A stretch of 64,000 nucleotides of DNA from positions 23,355,595 through 23,419,594 of the forward strand of contig OX335644.1 of assembly GCA_946894095.1 (NCBI GenBank), written 5' to 3'. This stretch comes from Incurvaria masculella (taxonomy: Eukaryota > Arthropoda > Insecta > Lepidoptera > Incurvariidae). The number at the start of each line of letters is the position of its first letter. The stretch's first letter is position 1. Below the pieces are notes generated by a model. It was not told where the DNA came from, made no database searches, and saw only the letters and a program-made list of their open reading frames with translations. This document shows positions 12,901 through 20,389 of this stretch, in pieces. Position numbers and translations under genes: made by a program.

Positions 12901-13040
12901 TAGGTGTGACCAAGGATAGGCAGCGCCCAGCGGCGGCCGGGCAGCCGGGCGGCCATCTTGTAGACCGACCATCGGCACCGCAGCCACGCCGCCGTCGCCA
13001 CCCCGAGTGCCACCAGCGCAAGCGCCACTCTTGTTTCCAT
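407..13040 (-). CDS. CYP4-clan cytochrome P450, copy A (11 exons)
   Basis: Coding exons, in order on the minus strand: 12875-13040, 12027-12142, 11454-11544, 8896-9002, 7513-7594, 5052-5251, 3973-4329, 3364-3432, 2510-2684, 1336-1515, 407-906. All junctions are GT-AG and phases are continuous, giving 2043 bp or 680 residues. The product should be an ER-anchored heme monooxygenase acting on small lipophilic substrates. Seen: an N-terminal hydrophobic anchor followed by LPGRRWALPILGH, a CYP4-type CTFDAVNETTIG block, I-helix ASSDT, KETLRLFP (ExxR), PDHF in the PERF position and FSGGAHSCIG (heme Cys). Odd: about 180 residues longer than usual because of Asn/Gly-rich inserts in exons 7 and 11; no C-helix Trp; His replaces Arg in the heme loop. 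Copy B (39986-55290, plus strand) has the same exon plan. The exact CYP family (CYP340/341-like?) is not resolved. Confidence 0.88.
1209..1327 (-). pseudogene. Decayed duplicate of exon 10 (copy A)
   Basis: About 9 bp after the exon 10 donor the sequence FWLHRSPRHWRHPHAFHPDH is repeated, then an in-frame TAA follows FATQ and the match fades at TPFF before reaching the heme Cys. A matching relic sits in copy B at 54048-54141. Confidence 0.8.
1336..1515 (-). CDS. P450 copy A exon 10 (heme-binding loop)
   Basis: 180 bp, phase 1 in and out; acceptor ATCACAG, donor GTGAGT. Encodes (E)KLTLDAGTSVLVGAFWLHRS, PRHWRHPHAFHPDHF (PERF-type) and AFIPFSGGAHSCIG, the Cys being the thiolate heme ligand. His stands where most P450s have Arg (FxxGxRxCxG). 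Confidence 0.88.
1818..2048. repeat. 231 bp foldback element in intron 9 of copy A
   Basis: Near-perfect long inverted repeat. The left arm begins GCAGGTCTATTCCTGGCA and the right arm is its reverse complement; pairing continues inward about 85 bp through the TGAGTCTAGAAAAC words. It has the form of a hairpin MITE. No clear target-site duplication was recognised. Confidence 0.85.
2346..2494 (-). pseudogene. Decayed tandem duplicate of exon 9 (copy A)
   Basis: Starts with the same CCATAG acceptor and GAG CGC codons as exon 9 and ends at the same GTGAGG donor, but is 149 bp instead of 175. It has a 24 bp in-frame deletion and a 2 bp deletion near the 3' end, which shifts the frame. ExxR is lost: KETLRL has become KETLWL. 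The spacer from exon 9 is the 15 bp GTGAGGTTTCCATAG, too short to be spliced as an intron. Copy B has the equivalent relic with the same spacer. Confidence 0.85.
2510..2684 (-). CDS. P450 copy A exon 9 (K-helix, ExxR)
   Basis: 175 bp, acceptor TTTCATAG and donor GTGAGG, phase 1 out. Encodes ERAYCEVVEALGSQPGG... and RCIKETLRLFPIAPLLPR; ETLR is the invariant ExxR of the K-helix. A second, decayed copy of this exon follows after only 15 bp (2346-2494). Confidence 0.87.
3025..3190 (+). repeat. Degenerate SINE body
   Basis: Diverged match to the shared SINE body (GGTAAATCTCGCCCAGACGA, AGTCGAAGCGGC, TAGCCGCGCAAGAAAGGTC, CCTAGTTCCTATGTGGTG). Plus orientation, in intron 8 of copy A. Confidence 0.65.
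3364..3432 (-). CDS. P450 copy A exon 8 (I-helix)
   Basis: 69 bp, phase 0 at both ends; acceptor TTTACAG and donor GTGGGT. Encodes SSDTVAQICAFLFKMLAI followed by HPDYQ. With the last residue of exon 7 this reads A-S-S-D-T in place of the usual A/G-G-x-D/E-T oxygen-activation motif. 22 of 23 residues match copy B. Confidence 0.87.
3973..4329 (-). CDS. P450 copy A exon 7 with Asn/Gly-rich insert
   Basis: 357 bp; acceptor TTTCAG, donor GTTTGT, phase 0 at both ends. Starts ALERKKAELRNETTPN (H-helix area) and ends STLEFMLRSDFEISDKDLI then MEIKNIFLA, the run-up to the I-helix. In between lie about 70 residues with no P450 counterpart, rich in Asn, Gly, Ser and Thr (for example DGIKNGY, LNQNGIF, TQNGGTA). 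The copy B exon is 33 bp longer, the difference being within the insert. Confidence 0.84.
4738..4935. repeat. ~190 bp foldback repeat (CACGCGGCAGG family)
   Basis: The left arm (from AACATGTTTGAAAAATGTTA through CTTTTCACGCGGCAGGAAGA and ACATTCTCCGAC) is mirrored by the right arm ending TTTTTCAAACATGTC; arms are ~58 bp. Related pieces occur at 37470-37555, 40335-40440 and 62385-62440, so this is a mobile foldback family. It sits in intron 6 of copy A. Confidence 0.8.
5052..5251 (-). CDS. P450 copy A exon 6
   Basis: 200 bp, phase 1 in and phase 0 out, donor GTGAGT. Encodes (E)TTIGVRTNCQGGRNGAMVQD... to ...MLDRHIGA, the E-G helix region. A copy of the GGAC-tract repeat lies about 40 bp upstream of the acceptor, so the branch point and pyrimidine tract are squeezed into a short retained segment that also exists in copy B. 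Confidence 0.87.
5291..5586 (-). repeat. GGAC-tract repeat (copy 2)
   Basis: Full-length, minus orientation, from AACCGGCCAAGTGCGAGTCG at 5586 to the GGGTACGGAACCCC end at 5291. It lies just inside intron 5, about 40 bp from the exon 6 acceptor of copy A. Confidence 0.88.
5655..6020 (-). repeat. tRNA-type SINE, body and B-box part (interrupted)
   Basis: Minus-orientation SINE: GACATGGATGGCTAATACCA at the tail side, then the shared body (GGATGGAAAACACGGACAAT, CGGGCGGGCTTAAACCCTAC), then the B-box region (reverse complement of GGATTTGAATCC) and the start of the A-box region. The rest of the head is split off to 6985-7005 by a tandem array and a MITE. Confidence 0.88.
6021..6424. repeat. Perfect 20-bp minisatellite, 20 copies
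   Basis: Unit CTAGTCTAGTCCCCGCGCCA repeated 20 times without a mismatch (6021-6420) plus CTAG. The unit is the A-box segment of the host SINE (minus strand TGGCGCGGGGACTAGACTAG; compare CTAGTGGCGCGGGGACTGG in intact SINEs). It ends exactly at the target-site duplication of the MITE at 6425. Confidence 0.97.
6425..6984. mobile_element. ~560 bp MITE (copy 1), inserted in the SINE A-box region
   Basis: Terminal inverted repeats of about 75 bp: GGGAGGTCACGACATGTTTG at the left pairs with the reverse complement of the right end (GTTATCGTTACCATTTTTGT, CGCGACCTCC). It is flanked by TAG (6422-6424) and TAG (6985-6987). The SINE head resumes directly after it (TAGGCTATGAGCCGCTCAA). The 3-bp duplication and size suggest a PIF/Harbinger-like non-autonomous element; no transposase is present. 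Confidence 0.85.
7109..7478. repeat. ~370 bp foldback MITE in intron 5 of copy A
   Basis: The left arm (GGCCCGTAAGCACCTG, CATACAAACGTAGTTTACTA, ATATGTGTCTGCATGC) pairs with the right arm (GCATGCAGACACAGATAT, TAGTAAACTACGTTTGTATG, CTTACGGGCC). A related copy with the word TGTTCCAATTTACTTGGTAT and its inverse lies at 26414-26655. Confidence 0.8.
7513..7594 (-). CDS. P450 copy A exon 5 (CYP4 signature)
   Basis: 82 bp; strong acceptor TATTTTCAG, donor GTACGA. Encodes VLTANVVDGKEIYLEKYLHH then CTFDAVN; together with the first codons of exon 6 (ETTIG) this makes the CTxDxxxETxxG block typical of the CYP4 clan. Confidence 0.87.
7770..8148 (+). repeat. 5S-rRNA-headed SINE (copy 1)
   Basis: The head matches 5S rRNA internal promoter elements: GAAGTTAAGCAACGC (box A, 7811) and TTGGATGGGTGACC (box C, 7842) at the proper spacing. 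It is followed by the same body as the tRNA-type SINEs (GTAGGGTTTATCCCGCCCGG, GGTCGAAGCGGCAATGAAAA, GGTATTAGCCATCCATGTCC) and an A-rich tail. In intron 4 of copy A. Confidence 0.88.
8330..8604 (+). repeat. SINE body, head missing
   Basis: Starts in the body (GCGAGCTGCTCCATGGTTCG) and runs to the A tail at 8604. Second of three SINE units standing in tandem between 7770 and 8834. Confidence 0.85.
8606..8834 (+). repeat. SINE body, head missing, internally deleted
   Basis: Repeats the body from GAATGCGAGCGGCCCCATGG, with a deletion after CCCGCCCGG that removes the GGTCGAAGCGGC part, ending in the A tail 62 bp from exon 4 of copy A. Confidence 0.82.
8896..9002 (-). CDS. P450 copy A exon 4 (C-helix)
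   Basis: 107 bp, donor GTGAGA. Encodes (G)PDVKRRRRGILPSLKMRM then LEQYLEVFHRHSHILQK. This is where P450s carry WxxxR, which contacts a heme propionate. Arg is abundant but no Trp is present in either gene copy. The acceptor (GCCAAG) is not preceded by a strong pyrimidine tract, and is chosen because phase and homology with copy B both demand it. Confidence 0.8.
9128..9403 (+). repeat. GGAC-tract repeat (copy 3)
   Basis: Lacks the first ~30 bp but has GGGTTCCTTACCATCGTAC, the GGAC run and the end GGGTACGGAACCCTAAAAAT. In intron 3 of copy A. Confidence 0.88.
9415..9490. repeat. Short repeat shared by intron 3 of both P450 copies
   Basis: GTATGGACAGTATGGAAGGA and CGGTTCACTAAAAGTGACGT recur at 11600-11690 and, inverted, at 45178-45240 in intron 3 of copy B. 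Relative to each gene the orientation at 9415 and 45178 is the same, so this part of intron 3 may be ancestral. Confidence 0.65.
9775..10245 (+). repeat. ~480 bp dispersed repeat (copy 1)
   Basis: From CCATCCCGCTCAACTCCCCA through ATGTCTGATGACCGCTGGCA and ACAGCGGTCGTGGTTTACTT to CATCACGGAGCC. Two more copies, same orientation, lie at 19165-19660 and 37945-38440; the latter splits a retrotransposon endonuclease. Class unknown; no inverted ends seen. Confidence 0.78.
10455..10690 (-). repeat. Degenerate SINE body
   Basis: Minus orientation: CACTGGACATGGATAAGTTA, ATGATATTAGCCTAACACTC, CCGACTCGAGCGAGATCAAA and AGTAAGGGGACC match the SINE body with gaps. In intron 3 of copy A. Confidence 0.72.
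11454..11544 (-). CDS. P450 copy A exon 3
   Basis: 91 bp, phase 0 in and phase 1 out, acceptor TTCCAG and donor GTAAAT. Encodes KLIYNRAMLHKGHLLHAADK then IVGNGMLFGSG, the 'lGxGLLxSxG' segment that precedes the C-helix in P450s. Same length as in copy B. Confidence 0.85.
12027..12142 (-). CDS. P450 copy A exon 2
   Basis: 116 bp; acceptor TTTCAG. Encodes (R)LFGRMRSALYAEFNELPC followed by ARLWLGPQLVAVITGADYVE, the beta-1 sheet region where P450s read 'xxLWLGPxLxVxVTxAxxVE'. It ends at the same residue as copy B, but the donor here is GTGTGC against GTGAGC in copy B, a weaker site. The frame stays open past it to about 11898, so partial intron retention is conceivable. Confidence 0.83.
12290..12560 (-). 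pseudogene. Non-LTR retrotransposon RT fragment
   Basis: Minus strand. One frame gives CLDSRKASGPDRIPALVLN, the RT start motif; further on another frame gives FERVWHKSLLFKLPFYGH and LCDWITDFLSDRN, the 'FDRVWHxxLLxKLxxYG' and 'WIxxFLxxR' motifs. Frames differ and stops intervene, so it is dead. In intron 1 of copy A. Confidence 0.75.
12875..13040 (-). CDS. P450 copy A exon 1: membrane anchor and proline hinge
   Basis: Encodes METRVALALVALGV..., a hydrophobic signal anchor, then basic residues and the hinge LPGRRWALPILGH, ending at ...GYGQE(R). The exon is 166 bp and ends in phase 1 at donor GTGAGT. The start at 13040 is chosen because copy B starts at the same Met; an in-frame upstream extension (to 13124) is not shared. 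Just upstream, reading the minus strand, is a pyrimidine tract ending in CAG 10 bases before the ATG, so a 5'UTR intron acceptor is possible. Confidence 0.87.
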
Positions 13041-13304
13041 TGTTGAGATCTGAGGAATGGAAAGGAAAGTAAAGTTAGTCGTTGAACTCATTTTGGTAAT
13101 CTTTGGGTCCATTCCTAGGTCCATCCGTTTTGAGGATTCTCAAATATCTTGCGGCTTGTGGTTTCCCCCTTCTTATGAACCAAAATAATTTAAGTATTCT
13201 ATCAGCTACAGTCTTTTCCTATCAAATGTATACACTGGAAAAAGAAGGAATTCATAAGTCGCCTTTACTCTATAAGTAGTCGATATTGGACACCGGGTGG
13301 CTAA

Positions 13305-13450
13305 GCTCAAGTGGCAGTGGGCTGTTCACGTCAGTGTCCTACACGGGCGGCCGTGACAGGAAAACGGAGCGTGGGAATGTGGGTGGTTCCGAACCGCTGA
13401 GGGCCAAGTGGACTGGAAGAAAATTGTAGAGGCGTATGATTTGCAGTGGA
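13305..13450 (+). pseudogene. RTE-type retrotransposon C-terminal fragment
   Basis: Plus strand VAKLKWQWAVHV resembles the 'LKWxWAGH' end of many non-LTR polyproteins; frame breaks and stops follow. Short and degenerate. Confidence 0.5.
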
Positions 13451-13460
13451 CGCAAACACG

Positions 13461-13488
13461 CTGACTGACTGACTGACTGACTGACTGA
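13461..13488. repeat. (CTGA)n microsatellite
   Basis: Seven CTGA units in a row, about 420 bp upstream of the copy A start codon. Confidence 0.95.
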
Positions 13489-13565
13489 AGTTTGTATGTT
13501 GTTCTCACAGAAATCTTTATTATATTCCGATTTCTGTGGTTGTTCTTATGCGCAAATGGACCCTT

Positions 13566-13800
13566 TTAGGGTTCCGTACCTAAAAGGTGCCAACATTTCT
13601 AAGCCCTCACTATCCGTCCGTCCGTGTGTCACAGGGCTGCATCTCATGAACCGTAATAGGTAGGCAGCTGGCATTTTGCCGTTATAACAACAAATAAGTG
13701 AAATAAAAAAATAAAGGATAAAGGCGTGATTCTTTGTTAAATATTTTATATGGTACGGAACCCTTCGTGTGCGAGTCCGACTATAACTTGGCCGGTTTCT
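13566..13800 (-). repeat. GGAC-tract repeat (copy 4, internally deleted)
   Basis: Minus orientation. Both ends are present (GGTTCCGTACCTAAAAGGTG and GGTACGGAACCCTTCGTGTG) but the tetranucleotide run is only about three units. Confidence 0.86.
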
Positions 13801-14796
13801 TACTACTTGTTTTATGAACAATAGATTGACCCCGATAAGATCCTTACCGAGGCAACACTTGCGACTTGCGAAGACATGCAACCCCAAGGTTGCCCAAGGT
13901 GACACGCCAACGGACTACTTCCCGTCTAAGGAAGCGAAGTTGTACCGCATCGTTTTCCTGTATGGTTAGTCCGAGTTCTCAGTGAAATTGGAGCGCATCG
14001 TTTACCTGAATTGGCGTTTACGAAACTTCGAAGTTCCTTTGAAGCGTCAAACCCACAAAGTTTTACTTTTTCAAAAACGTCGGTGTACAACGTCAAAAAC
14101 GTGATTTTAAACTGTAAATATAATTACCAAAATATTTATAGCTATACAATTATAATAATGACGTTATGAAGTTATATATATACGGGTGTTTGGGACACAA
14201 TCACAATAAATTTAAACGGGTATTGAGCTATGTGAATATAGGCTAACAGTGAAAACCGCATGTCTTTATCTCTGCTAGTTTATGAGATATACCTACGCAT
14301 TCAAATTTCATGGATTTTCCAAAATACCCGTACCGTAGTTTTTATTTTTGTAGTTTATATTTAGAGATTTGCATGAAAACGCGCGGCCGGCGTGAACGGC
14401 AACGTTAACGTATTTACAGCGACGATGCGTAAAGTGTCAAATCAAACTCGTACTAGCAAATGTTAGTTTTGCCCACCACGAGCGTTCTTCAGTTCTCCAT
14501 ACATTTGAAAACTCTATTCGATCGGTGAGATGCCGGACTTAGGGCTATATGGTAAATAACTCGCCAGGTGAACAGCAGGTGAAAAGGCAAAATAGTGTTT
14601 AAATCTGACGTTTACTTGCAATTCGTACCATGTCAACTCATTTTCAGTTCACTTGGCCGAATAACCATGGAGGTCTTTACCTCCATGCGAATGACACGTC
14701 GACACTTATATTTGACATTCCATTGCATCTCTCACCATGATACTGTCAAGCAACGTGTTATTCAACCAAATAGTAGTATGAATAAAATAAGTAGCA
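13801..14796. other. Intergenic stretch with nothing recognised
   Basis: Upstream of copy A. No coding segment, clear repeat or RNA gene was recognised. CCAGGTGAACAGCAGGTGAA near 14560 resembles a segment in intron 3 of copy B at 45118, hinting at an older duplication or another dispersed repeat. Confidence 0.4.
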
Positions 14797-15086
14797 AAAA
14801 ACCGGCCAAGTGCGAGTCGGACTCGCACACGAAGGGTTCCTTACCATCAACACCAAAAAATCACGTTTGTTGTATGGGCCCCCCCTTAAAATTGTATTAT
14901 TTTTCTAATTTACTTATTTGTTGTTATAACGGCAAAATAAATACAAACTCTGTGAAAATTTCAGCTGCCTACCTATTACGTTTCATGAGATACAGCCCCG
15001 TGACAGACGGACGGACGGACGGACGGACAGCGGAGGCTTAGTAATAGGGTTCCGTTTTCACCCTTTGGGTACGGAACCCTAAAAAA
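14797..15086 (+). repeat. GGAC-tract repeat (copy 5)
   Basis: Full length: starts AAAACCGGCCAAGTGCGAG, ends GGGTACGGAACCCTAAAAAA. Forms an inverted pair with copy 6, with a 254 bp spacer. Confidence 0.9.
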
Positions 15087-15340
15087 TGATTTTTTTGCGC
15101 ATAAGTGTACAACATAAAAAACGTAGGAAGTCGTATTACAGAAAGAATGGAAAAAGAAAAAAATGGACATCATTACAAACATTGAACTTAGTAGAAAGGA
15201 AAACTTATTAAAAAATTAAACAGATGTGCCATCTAGCGCGCCTACAACGAGACCGCACATAGTCGCAGACGTTGTGGAAGGTGTGTTGGATACCCACTTG
15301 GCGAACGCATATCGGGAACAAATTCGCGCGCGGTGGCCAT

Positions 15341-15659
15341 TTTTAGGGTTCCGTACCCAAAGGGTGAAAACGGAACCCTATTACTAAGCCTCCGCTGTCC
15401 GTCCGTCCGTCCGTCCGTCCGTCCGTCCGTCTGTCCGTCTGTCACAGGGCTGTATCTCAATAACCGTAACAGATAGACAGCTGAAATTTTCACAGAGTGT
15501 GTATTTATTTTGCCGCTATAACAACAAATAGGTAACATTATAATATAATAAAAAATAAAGGGGGGCCCCATACAACCAACTTGTTTTTTCTTGTAAATCT
15601 TGTACGATGGTACGGAACCCTTCGTGTGCGAGTCCGACTCGCACTTGGCCGGTTTTTTT
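15341..15659 (-). repeat. GGAC-tract repeat (copy 6)
   Basis: Full length, minus orientation, with a longer tetranucleotide run than copy 5. Confidence 0.9.
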
Positions 15660-15830
15660 GGACTGTGTGGCGTACGACACGCTGCCGCCTTCTCATAGAA
15701 CTGCATGCAAATTTTGTATATATACATAGATTGCCTAAAATGTTCACCAAAATCTGTAACGACGCCGTTATTTCATGTTGGAGATTCACGCGAGCATAGC
15801 TTCTAAACTTCCAGACACTAACCCGAGCGG

Positions 15831-16874
15831 AGTCACGACATTTTCGGTAACGATAAGGTAAATGGCTGAATCTGGGTTCACATGTTAGAGACCAACCCTC
15901 TGATGCTAAATATGTCTCTGATGCTGCGCCAAGTAGTCGCGTTATCTAGATTGGCTATATAAAATAGATGTTGGTATGAAACTGCTGATGAATATACTGA
16001 TTCTCTAGAAATATTGATACCTATTAATTTCAGTTTCAGTTTCAGTTTCAGTTTCTTTATTTCCTCCATTAGATGTATATTACACACTCGGATTCGTCAT
16101 TTTTTTTTTCCTGTCGGTTCGATTACTTCTGGCGAAGAAGAGCCGACAAGAAACTTCGTCAGGTTGGTCATTGTATTATTATTTTTTCCAGTGATACTTA
16201 CAAACTAGTTTACAGTGATTGATTGATTACTACTGCTCACAAAGAACATTATATACATTGGTGAGGAGCAAACTGTTGACTACTATGATGACATCTTATT
16301 CTAAATTAATAGGAATTATGATCTAAATTATTCAGGTGTAAAAAGCCATCGTCATTTTTGATACAAGGTAATATTAAATGAAATATAAGTTAGTAAATAA
16401 ACAAATTCATACTACAATGTAGTACCCATGTCAGAGAAAATAATAATAATAGAAAATAATAATAATAAAAAAATAAAAAAAACACGATACAGAATTGTAT
16501 CGATTGTCAAGTTGTTAGCTTAAAAAAAAACTATACAACAATAACCAGTCGGTTTTTTAATTAAATATACCTAAGTTATATCTGTAACCTAAATCACCTA
16601 TAACTACGAAATGCAACCAAAGATTTGTTCAGTTTTGGTATTGCTTAGCAAGTATGCACTGATACTTTCATGCTTCGTTTTTTGCAGCCATTTACCTTAT
16701 CATATATATGTTTTGTCACCATAACTACTTTTTCAGGCGCCTTATCTACATAACGCTACCACTTGGCGCAGGCAAACTGACACATTTAGCTTCAGAGGGT
16801 TGGTCTTTATCCCGTGAACCCAGTTTCAGCCGTTTACGTTATCGTTACCATTTTTGTCGCGACCTCCTAGTCTA
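15831..16874. mobile_element. ~550 bp MITE (copy 2), split by a 500 bp insertion
   Basis: GTAAATGGCTGAATCTGGGT at the left and the inverted counterpart ending CGCGACCTCC at the right match the MITE at 6425. The first ~10 bp of the left end are replaced. Between 16026 and 16526 it is interrupted by unrelated sequence opening with (TTTCAG)4. Confidence 0.8.
16026..16526 (-). mobile_element. Insertion with a (CTGAAA)n end inside MITE copy 2
   Basis: Interrupts the otherwise continuous TGATACCTATTAAT / ATACAACAATAACCAGTCGG of the MITE. On the minus strand it ends in CTGAAACTGAAACTGAAACT, a hexamer tail like those of some SINE/LINE insertions. No coding capacity recognised. Confidence 0.6.
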
Positions 16875-16917
16875 TTCCAATCTGCTCAGGATTACCCGCT
16901 GGGCCAATCAGAAGATT

Positions 16918-17291
16918 GCGTTAAGGATGTTCCGACCCATATAATGTTTTTTTTACACAGAACGCAAAAAGTATTGCACTTAAGGCACGAATTCGTCAAA
17001 AATATTAAATAAAGCCATAGTAGTTGCAGCGAAAACATATTCACAATTTCAGGTTTAATGGTTTCGTTGTAATTGCCGATTAGAAGTTGTACACCGTTAG
17101 ATGGCGCTGTTATATAAAAATCGTATTTAAATAAATTGTAACACAACCAATAATCCTGGAAACGTGAAATTTTTTTCGCTGCAAGTAATATGACTATATT
17201 AAACTTTTATTATTAATTCGTGGCTTAAAGTGCAATACTTTTTGCGTTATGTGTGCAAACAACTTTATATGGGTCGGAACAGCCTTAACGA
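16918..17291. mobile_element. 374 bp MITE with ~65 bp inverted ends
   Basis: The left CGTTAAGGATGTTCCGACCC / AACGCAAAAAGTATTGCACT is mirrored at the right by AGTGCAATACTTTTTGCGTT / GGGTCGGAACAGCCTTAACG. A second, larger copy lies at 59444-60255. Confidence 0.83.
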
Positions 17292-17494
17292 CGTTCCAGC
17301 GAGCGGAGCTTCTAAAAAAATCCAAGCTTCTCAGGGTCACCCGTTGAACTCATCTGAAGGTTGCCTTGTCTGAAAATTTCATCAAAACCGGTCCAGGCGT
17401 TTTGGAGTCTATAGGGAACATACGTAGATACACACATCGATTTTTATATATGTACTAAATATATTTTTATGCATCCTGACCATGAAGGGGAAGA

Positions 17495-17800
17495 AATTGA
17501 AGAACAGGAGAACGGATGGAACTAAAAAAGTGTCGACACCTCACTTGTGCCGCCGGAGGAATTTGGCCTTTGTTTCGGCATAGGTATATTAATTGGTTTC
17601 GGCACTCGCTGAATACATCATTACGAATGAAGAATGACGTAACGACCATCTGGTTTATTGAAAAACTATTCTTATTTTTATCGACGTACCTTCCAATTTG
17701 GGAGACTTACAATTCAATTTACAAAATACAAGAGACTAATAATGTCGTAAGTCGCGTGGCATCATATTTTGCGCGCTCGTTGCATGGAAATTACTTCTCC
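17495..17800 (-). repeat. ~300 bp repeat also present at 43985-44250
   Basis: AAAGTGTCGACACCTCACTT, GCCGCCGGAGGAATTTGGCC, GACGTAACGACCATCTGGTT and GCGCGCTCGTTGCATGGAAA occur in inverse order and strand at 43985-44250, in intron 2 of P450 copy B. Nature unknown. Confidence 0.7.
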
Positions 17801-17815
17801 ACACATGATCCTGAG

Positions 17816-17946
17816 ATGGATGGCTAATACCACACAATTACCGTTATGATATTAGCCCAATACACCACATTCCTGAAGGAATTAAGGTGCCAAGGACCTT
17901 CCCTTTACGAGCGCGGCTACATTGAACTGGATGGAAAACACCGATA
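17816..17946 (-). repeat. SINE tail half
   Basis: GAGATGGATGGCTAATACCA to ACTGGATGGAAAACACCG, minus orientation; the head half is missing. The following 17950-18130 resembles 57395-57530 (ATCCGAAACTA, AATAGCGAA, GGCCGATTTTGAT-type words), a further dispersed repeat. Confidence 0.8.
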
Positions 17947-18130
17947 ATCACTGGAAAAGTTGAAAAAACACCACAATGTGAGAAAACACGAGTAGTCACG
18001 GATACACAAACGTGGATTAATGGTTTTTCCAAGTGTGCCTTCATAGCGAAATCCGAAACTAGAAATAGCGAAAAACACTCAAACCAGTAATGGGCCCGAT
18101 TTTGATGAAAACAAAAAAACTGCATTACTT

Positions 18131-19164
18131 AGGTATTAGATTTTTTTGCATAAAAATATTGTTTAAATAAAAGTATTGCCGGGAATCGAGAGCATTGATT
18201 TTGAGAAAAAAAATGCATACTGTAGTATTGCACCAGGAATACCAATAGTGTTGCTTATAACAATTTCAGTGAAGTCATGTAAAAAAAAAATAATGAGACA
18301 TTTTCTTTAGTTTACAGTTGGACATTACTTCATATAATTATTCATTTAATTTTTTTTTTTACATTCTATTTCATATTTTATCATTATTTCATATATGTAT
18401 ACAACACTATTGGCTGGTGCAAAATACAGAATGCATTATCTTTTTTGTATGAACGAGTTCGATTGCCGGCTAGAAAAATAATTTAATAATGCAATTTTAT
18501 TTATTTTTACAATTGACACCACCTGCCATTATCTATTTTTAATATTTCGGATTTAGTCATGGAAGCACCCTTAAAAACATCACCGGCGGTAGAAAAATAT
18601 GCAAACAGCCGATATAATACGTTTTACGTACGCCTTATTTTTCCGCTAGTTACTTGGATCGTCTTTTGTTTCACACACTTTCCTCACTGCATTGCCAATG
18701 TCCTCTGGTGGTGCGAGCAACAGAATAGGACCGACTGACCGCCAGCACTAACTGAGAATATGTTGTACCTAGTAGTAGGCGAGTTGCGTCGCGTCGTTCG
18801 TAGTTCGCGTTAGTGCCCTCCACGGGTGACCCTGCGAAGGCCGGACAGTACGCCTACCTATGCCAACCGACGCGCCTCCGCGGAGCCGCCCGCCGCCATC
18901 TTGCAGTGTTAGCCACCCTAGGCCATGCAGTTTTTTTAGAGCAATTTTATTTATTTCCAACATTTATCGAAATCGCTTCAGAATTAGGTCGCAAAGAGGT
19001 TTTCTTTTCAGAAGCCTAAGTCCGCTAAATGCTCCACTTTCGAAATAACCCCGGAATCACATAAAATTGTACCAGATGTTGTTTTTTATCTCATAACGCT
19101 TACGTGTTTGCAACAGCATATGTTTGGTACGATTAGCCGCCCCTAATGTCTGGCCGCCCGCCTG
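18131..19164. other. A/T-rich stretch with a GC-rich island at 18770-18935
   Basis: No coding exon accepted. The island contains GCGGAGCCGCCCGCCGCCATCT; it could be a promoter or untranslated exon (of P450 copy A or of a retroelement), but nothing decides. Confidence 0.35.
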
Positions 19165-19660
19165 GGCCTGTTGACCGCTCAACTACCTATTCAAACGTGG
19201 AAAGATCATGCCCATATTTCTAGTCAGAGATCCGAAATTTTGCTCAAATTAGCTTTATTTGATCGAACTAGATGTCTGATGACCGTTGGCATTGTAAAAT
19301 TGTGTTTGGTTTCCAAGTTATAAGGTCTGAAAGTTTGAATTTTTCGCGCGTTTTATACAATAACTTTGGAGGTGGATTACTCATCGTTAAAATAAAAAGA
19401 TCTTAACTAAGGATGTACTCATCGGACATAGCTTGTTTCATGAACATTTATAATCAATTTGGTTTTGTTAAATTTTTTACTACAGCGGTCGTGGTTTACT
19501 ATTAGCTATAAGTCATTTTATAATTAAAATTTTAGTCAATCTTACCAAATCATACACTATGCACATTGTCTTTTTTGTGGACATGTTGCATCTTCCTCAT
19601 CACGGAGCCTGTCTTATTCTTTGAAACAGAGAAGGTGCCGGGTGTATCGAAACTGACAGC
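19165..19660 (+). repeat. ~480 bp dispersed repeat (copy 2)
   Basis: Same order of words as 9775-10245: AGATCATGCCCATATTTCTA, ATGTCTGATGACCGTTGGCA, ACAGCGGTCGTGGTTTACTA, CATCACGGAGCCTGTCTTAT. Confidence 0.8.
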
Positions 19661-19744
19661 TCAGGTACTCTAAATTGTTCGAATTATGGTACCTGACTTG
19701 ACACGCAGGGGAAAGCTCAGAACGGGTCTAAATGTTTTCTTTAT

Positions 19745-19815
19745 ATCGATGGTCCTGGCATTACATCTTATTCCTTCGGGAATGCTGTGTAATATAATGC
19801 TGGCTAATTTTATGT
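19745..19815 (+). repeat. Short SINE body fragment
   Basis: GGTCCTGGCATTACATCTTA TTCCTTCGGGAATGCTGTG matches the SINE body only over about 70 bp. Confidence 0.6.
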
Positions 19816-20276
19816 CGATGGAACTCCCTTCAAGGATGTGGCTGGATGCAATCAAGATGTAATACATCCTTTGGAGGTTTTGCCGTATTTCCAATCGGTG
19901 CGCTGTACGCATAGAGTAAGAAAGGACTGGAGGGGCGACCGAAACACATCCGCATAGTGCCAGCGTAGCCAATTTTCAGAAAAAAAATACACCGGGTAGC
20001 GCAGGCCAGTCAGTTCGCTTATAAATTCGCTCACTCCTGATGTTCACAAAAACACGTAAAGAACGACCTCAGAGGAGGTCATTAATTTACGGTATTTTAA
20101 ACTAACAATATTTTTCCCCTAACTCTACAAAAAGATTTCAACGGTGCTCGCTCGATTGGAAGCACGCTTGGTAATATTTCGAAGTAGTAAACTTTACTAC
20201 CGCGGTTACAGATTCCTTGACCTGCACGCCGCCATGATGAATTCCCTTGAAGTGCAACTTCATTTTGGGGAATGAG

Positions 20277-20385
20277 AAAACCGGCCAAGTGCGAGTCGGA
20301 CTCGTACACGAAGGGTTCCGTACCATGGTACAAGGTTTTAACACAAAATATCACGTTTTTGTATGGGACCCCCCGTCCCTTCAAA
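20277..20385 (+). repeat. GGAC-tract repeat, 5' part (copy 7)
   Basis: From AAAACCGGCCAAGTGCGAG to TGTATGGGACCCCCCGTCCC; the 3' part is missing, displaced or lost where the retrotransposon at 20390 begins. A 3' half occurs at 21908. Confidence 0.85.
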
Positions 20386-20389
20386 TACA

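Noticed and set aside
12867..13124. Upstream in-frame Met (MDLGMDPK...) as the P450 copy A start
   Set aside because: The extension is not conserved in copy B, whereas METR followed by the anchor is.
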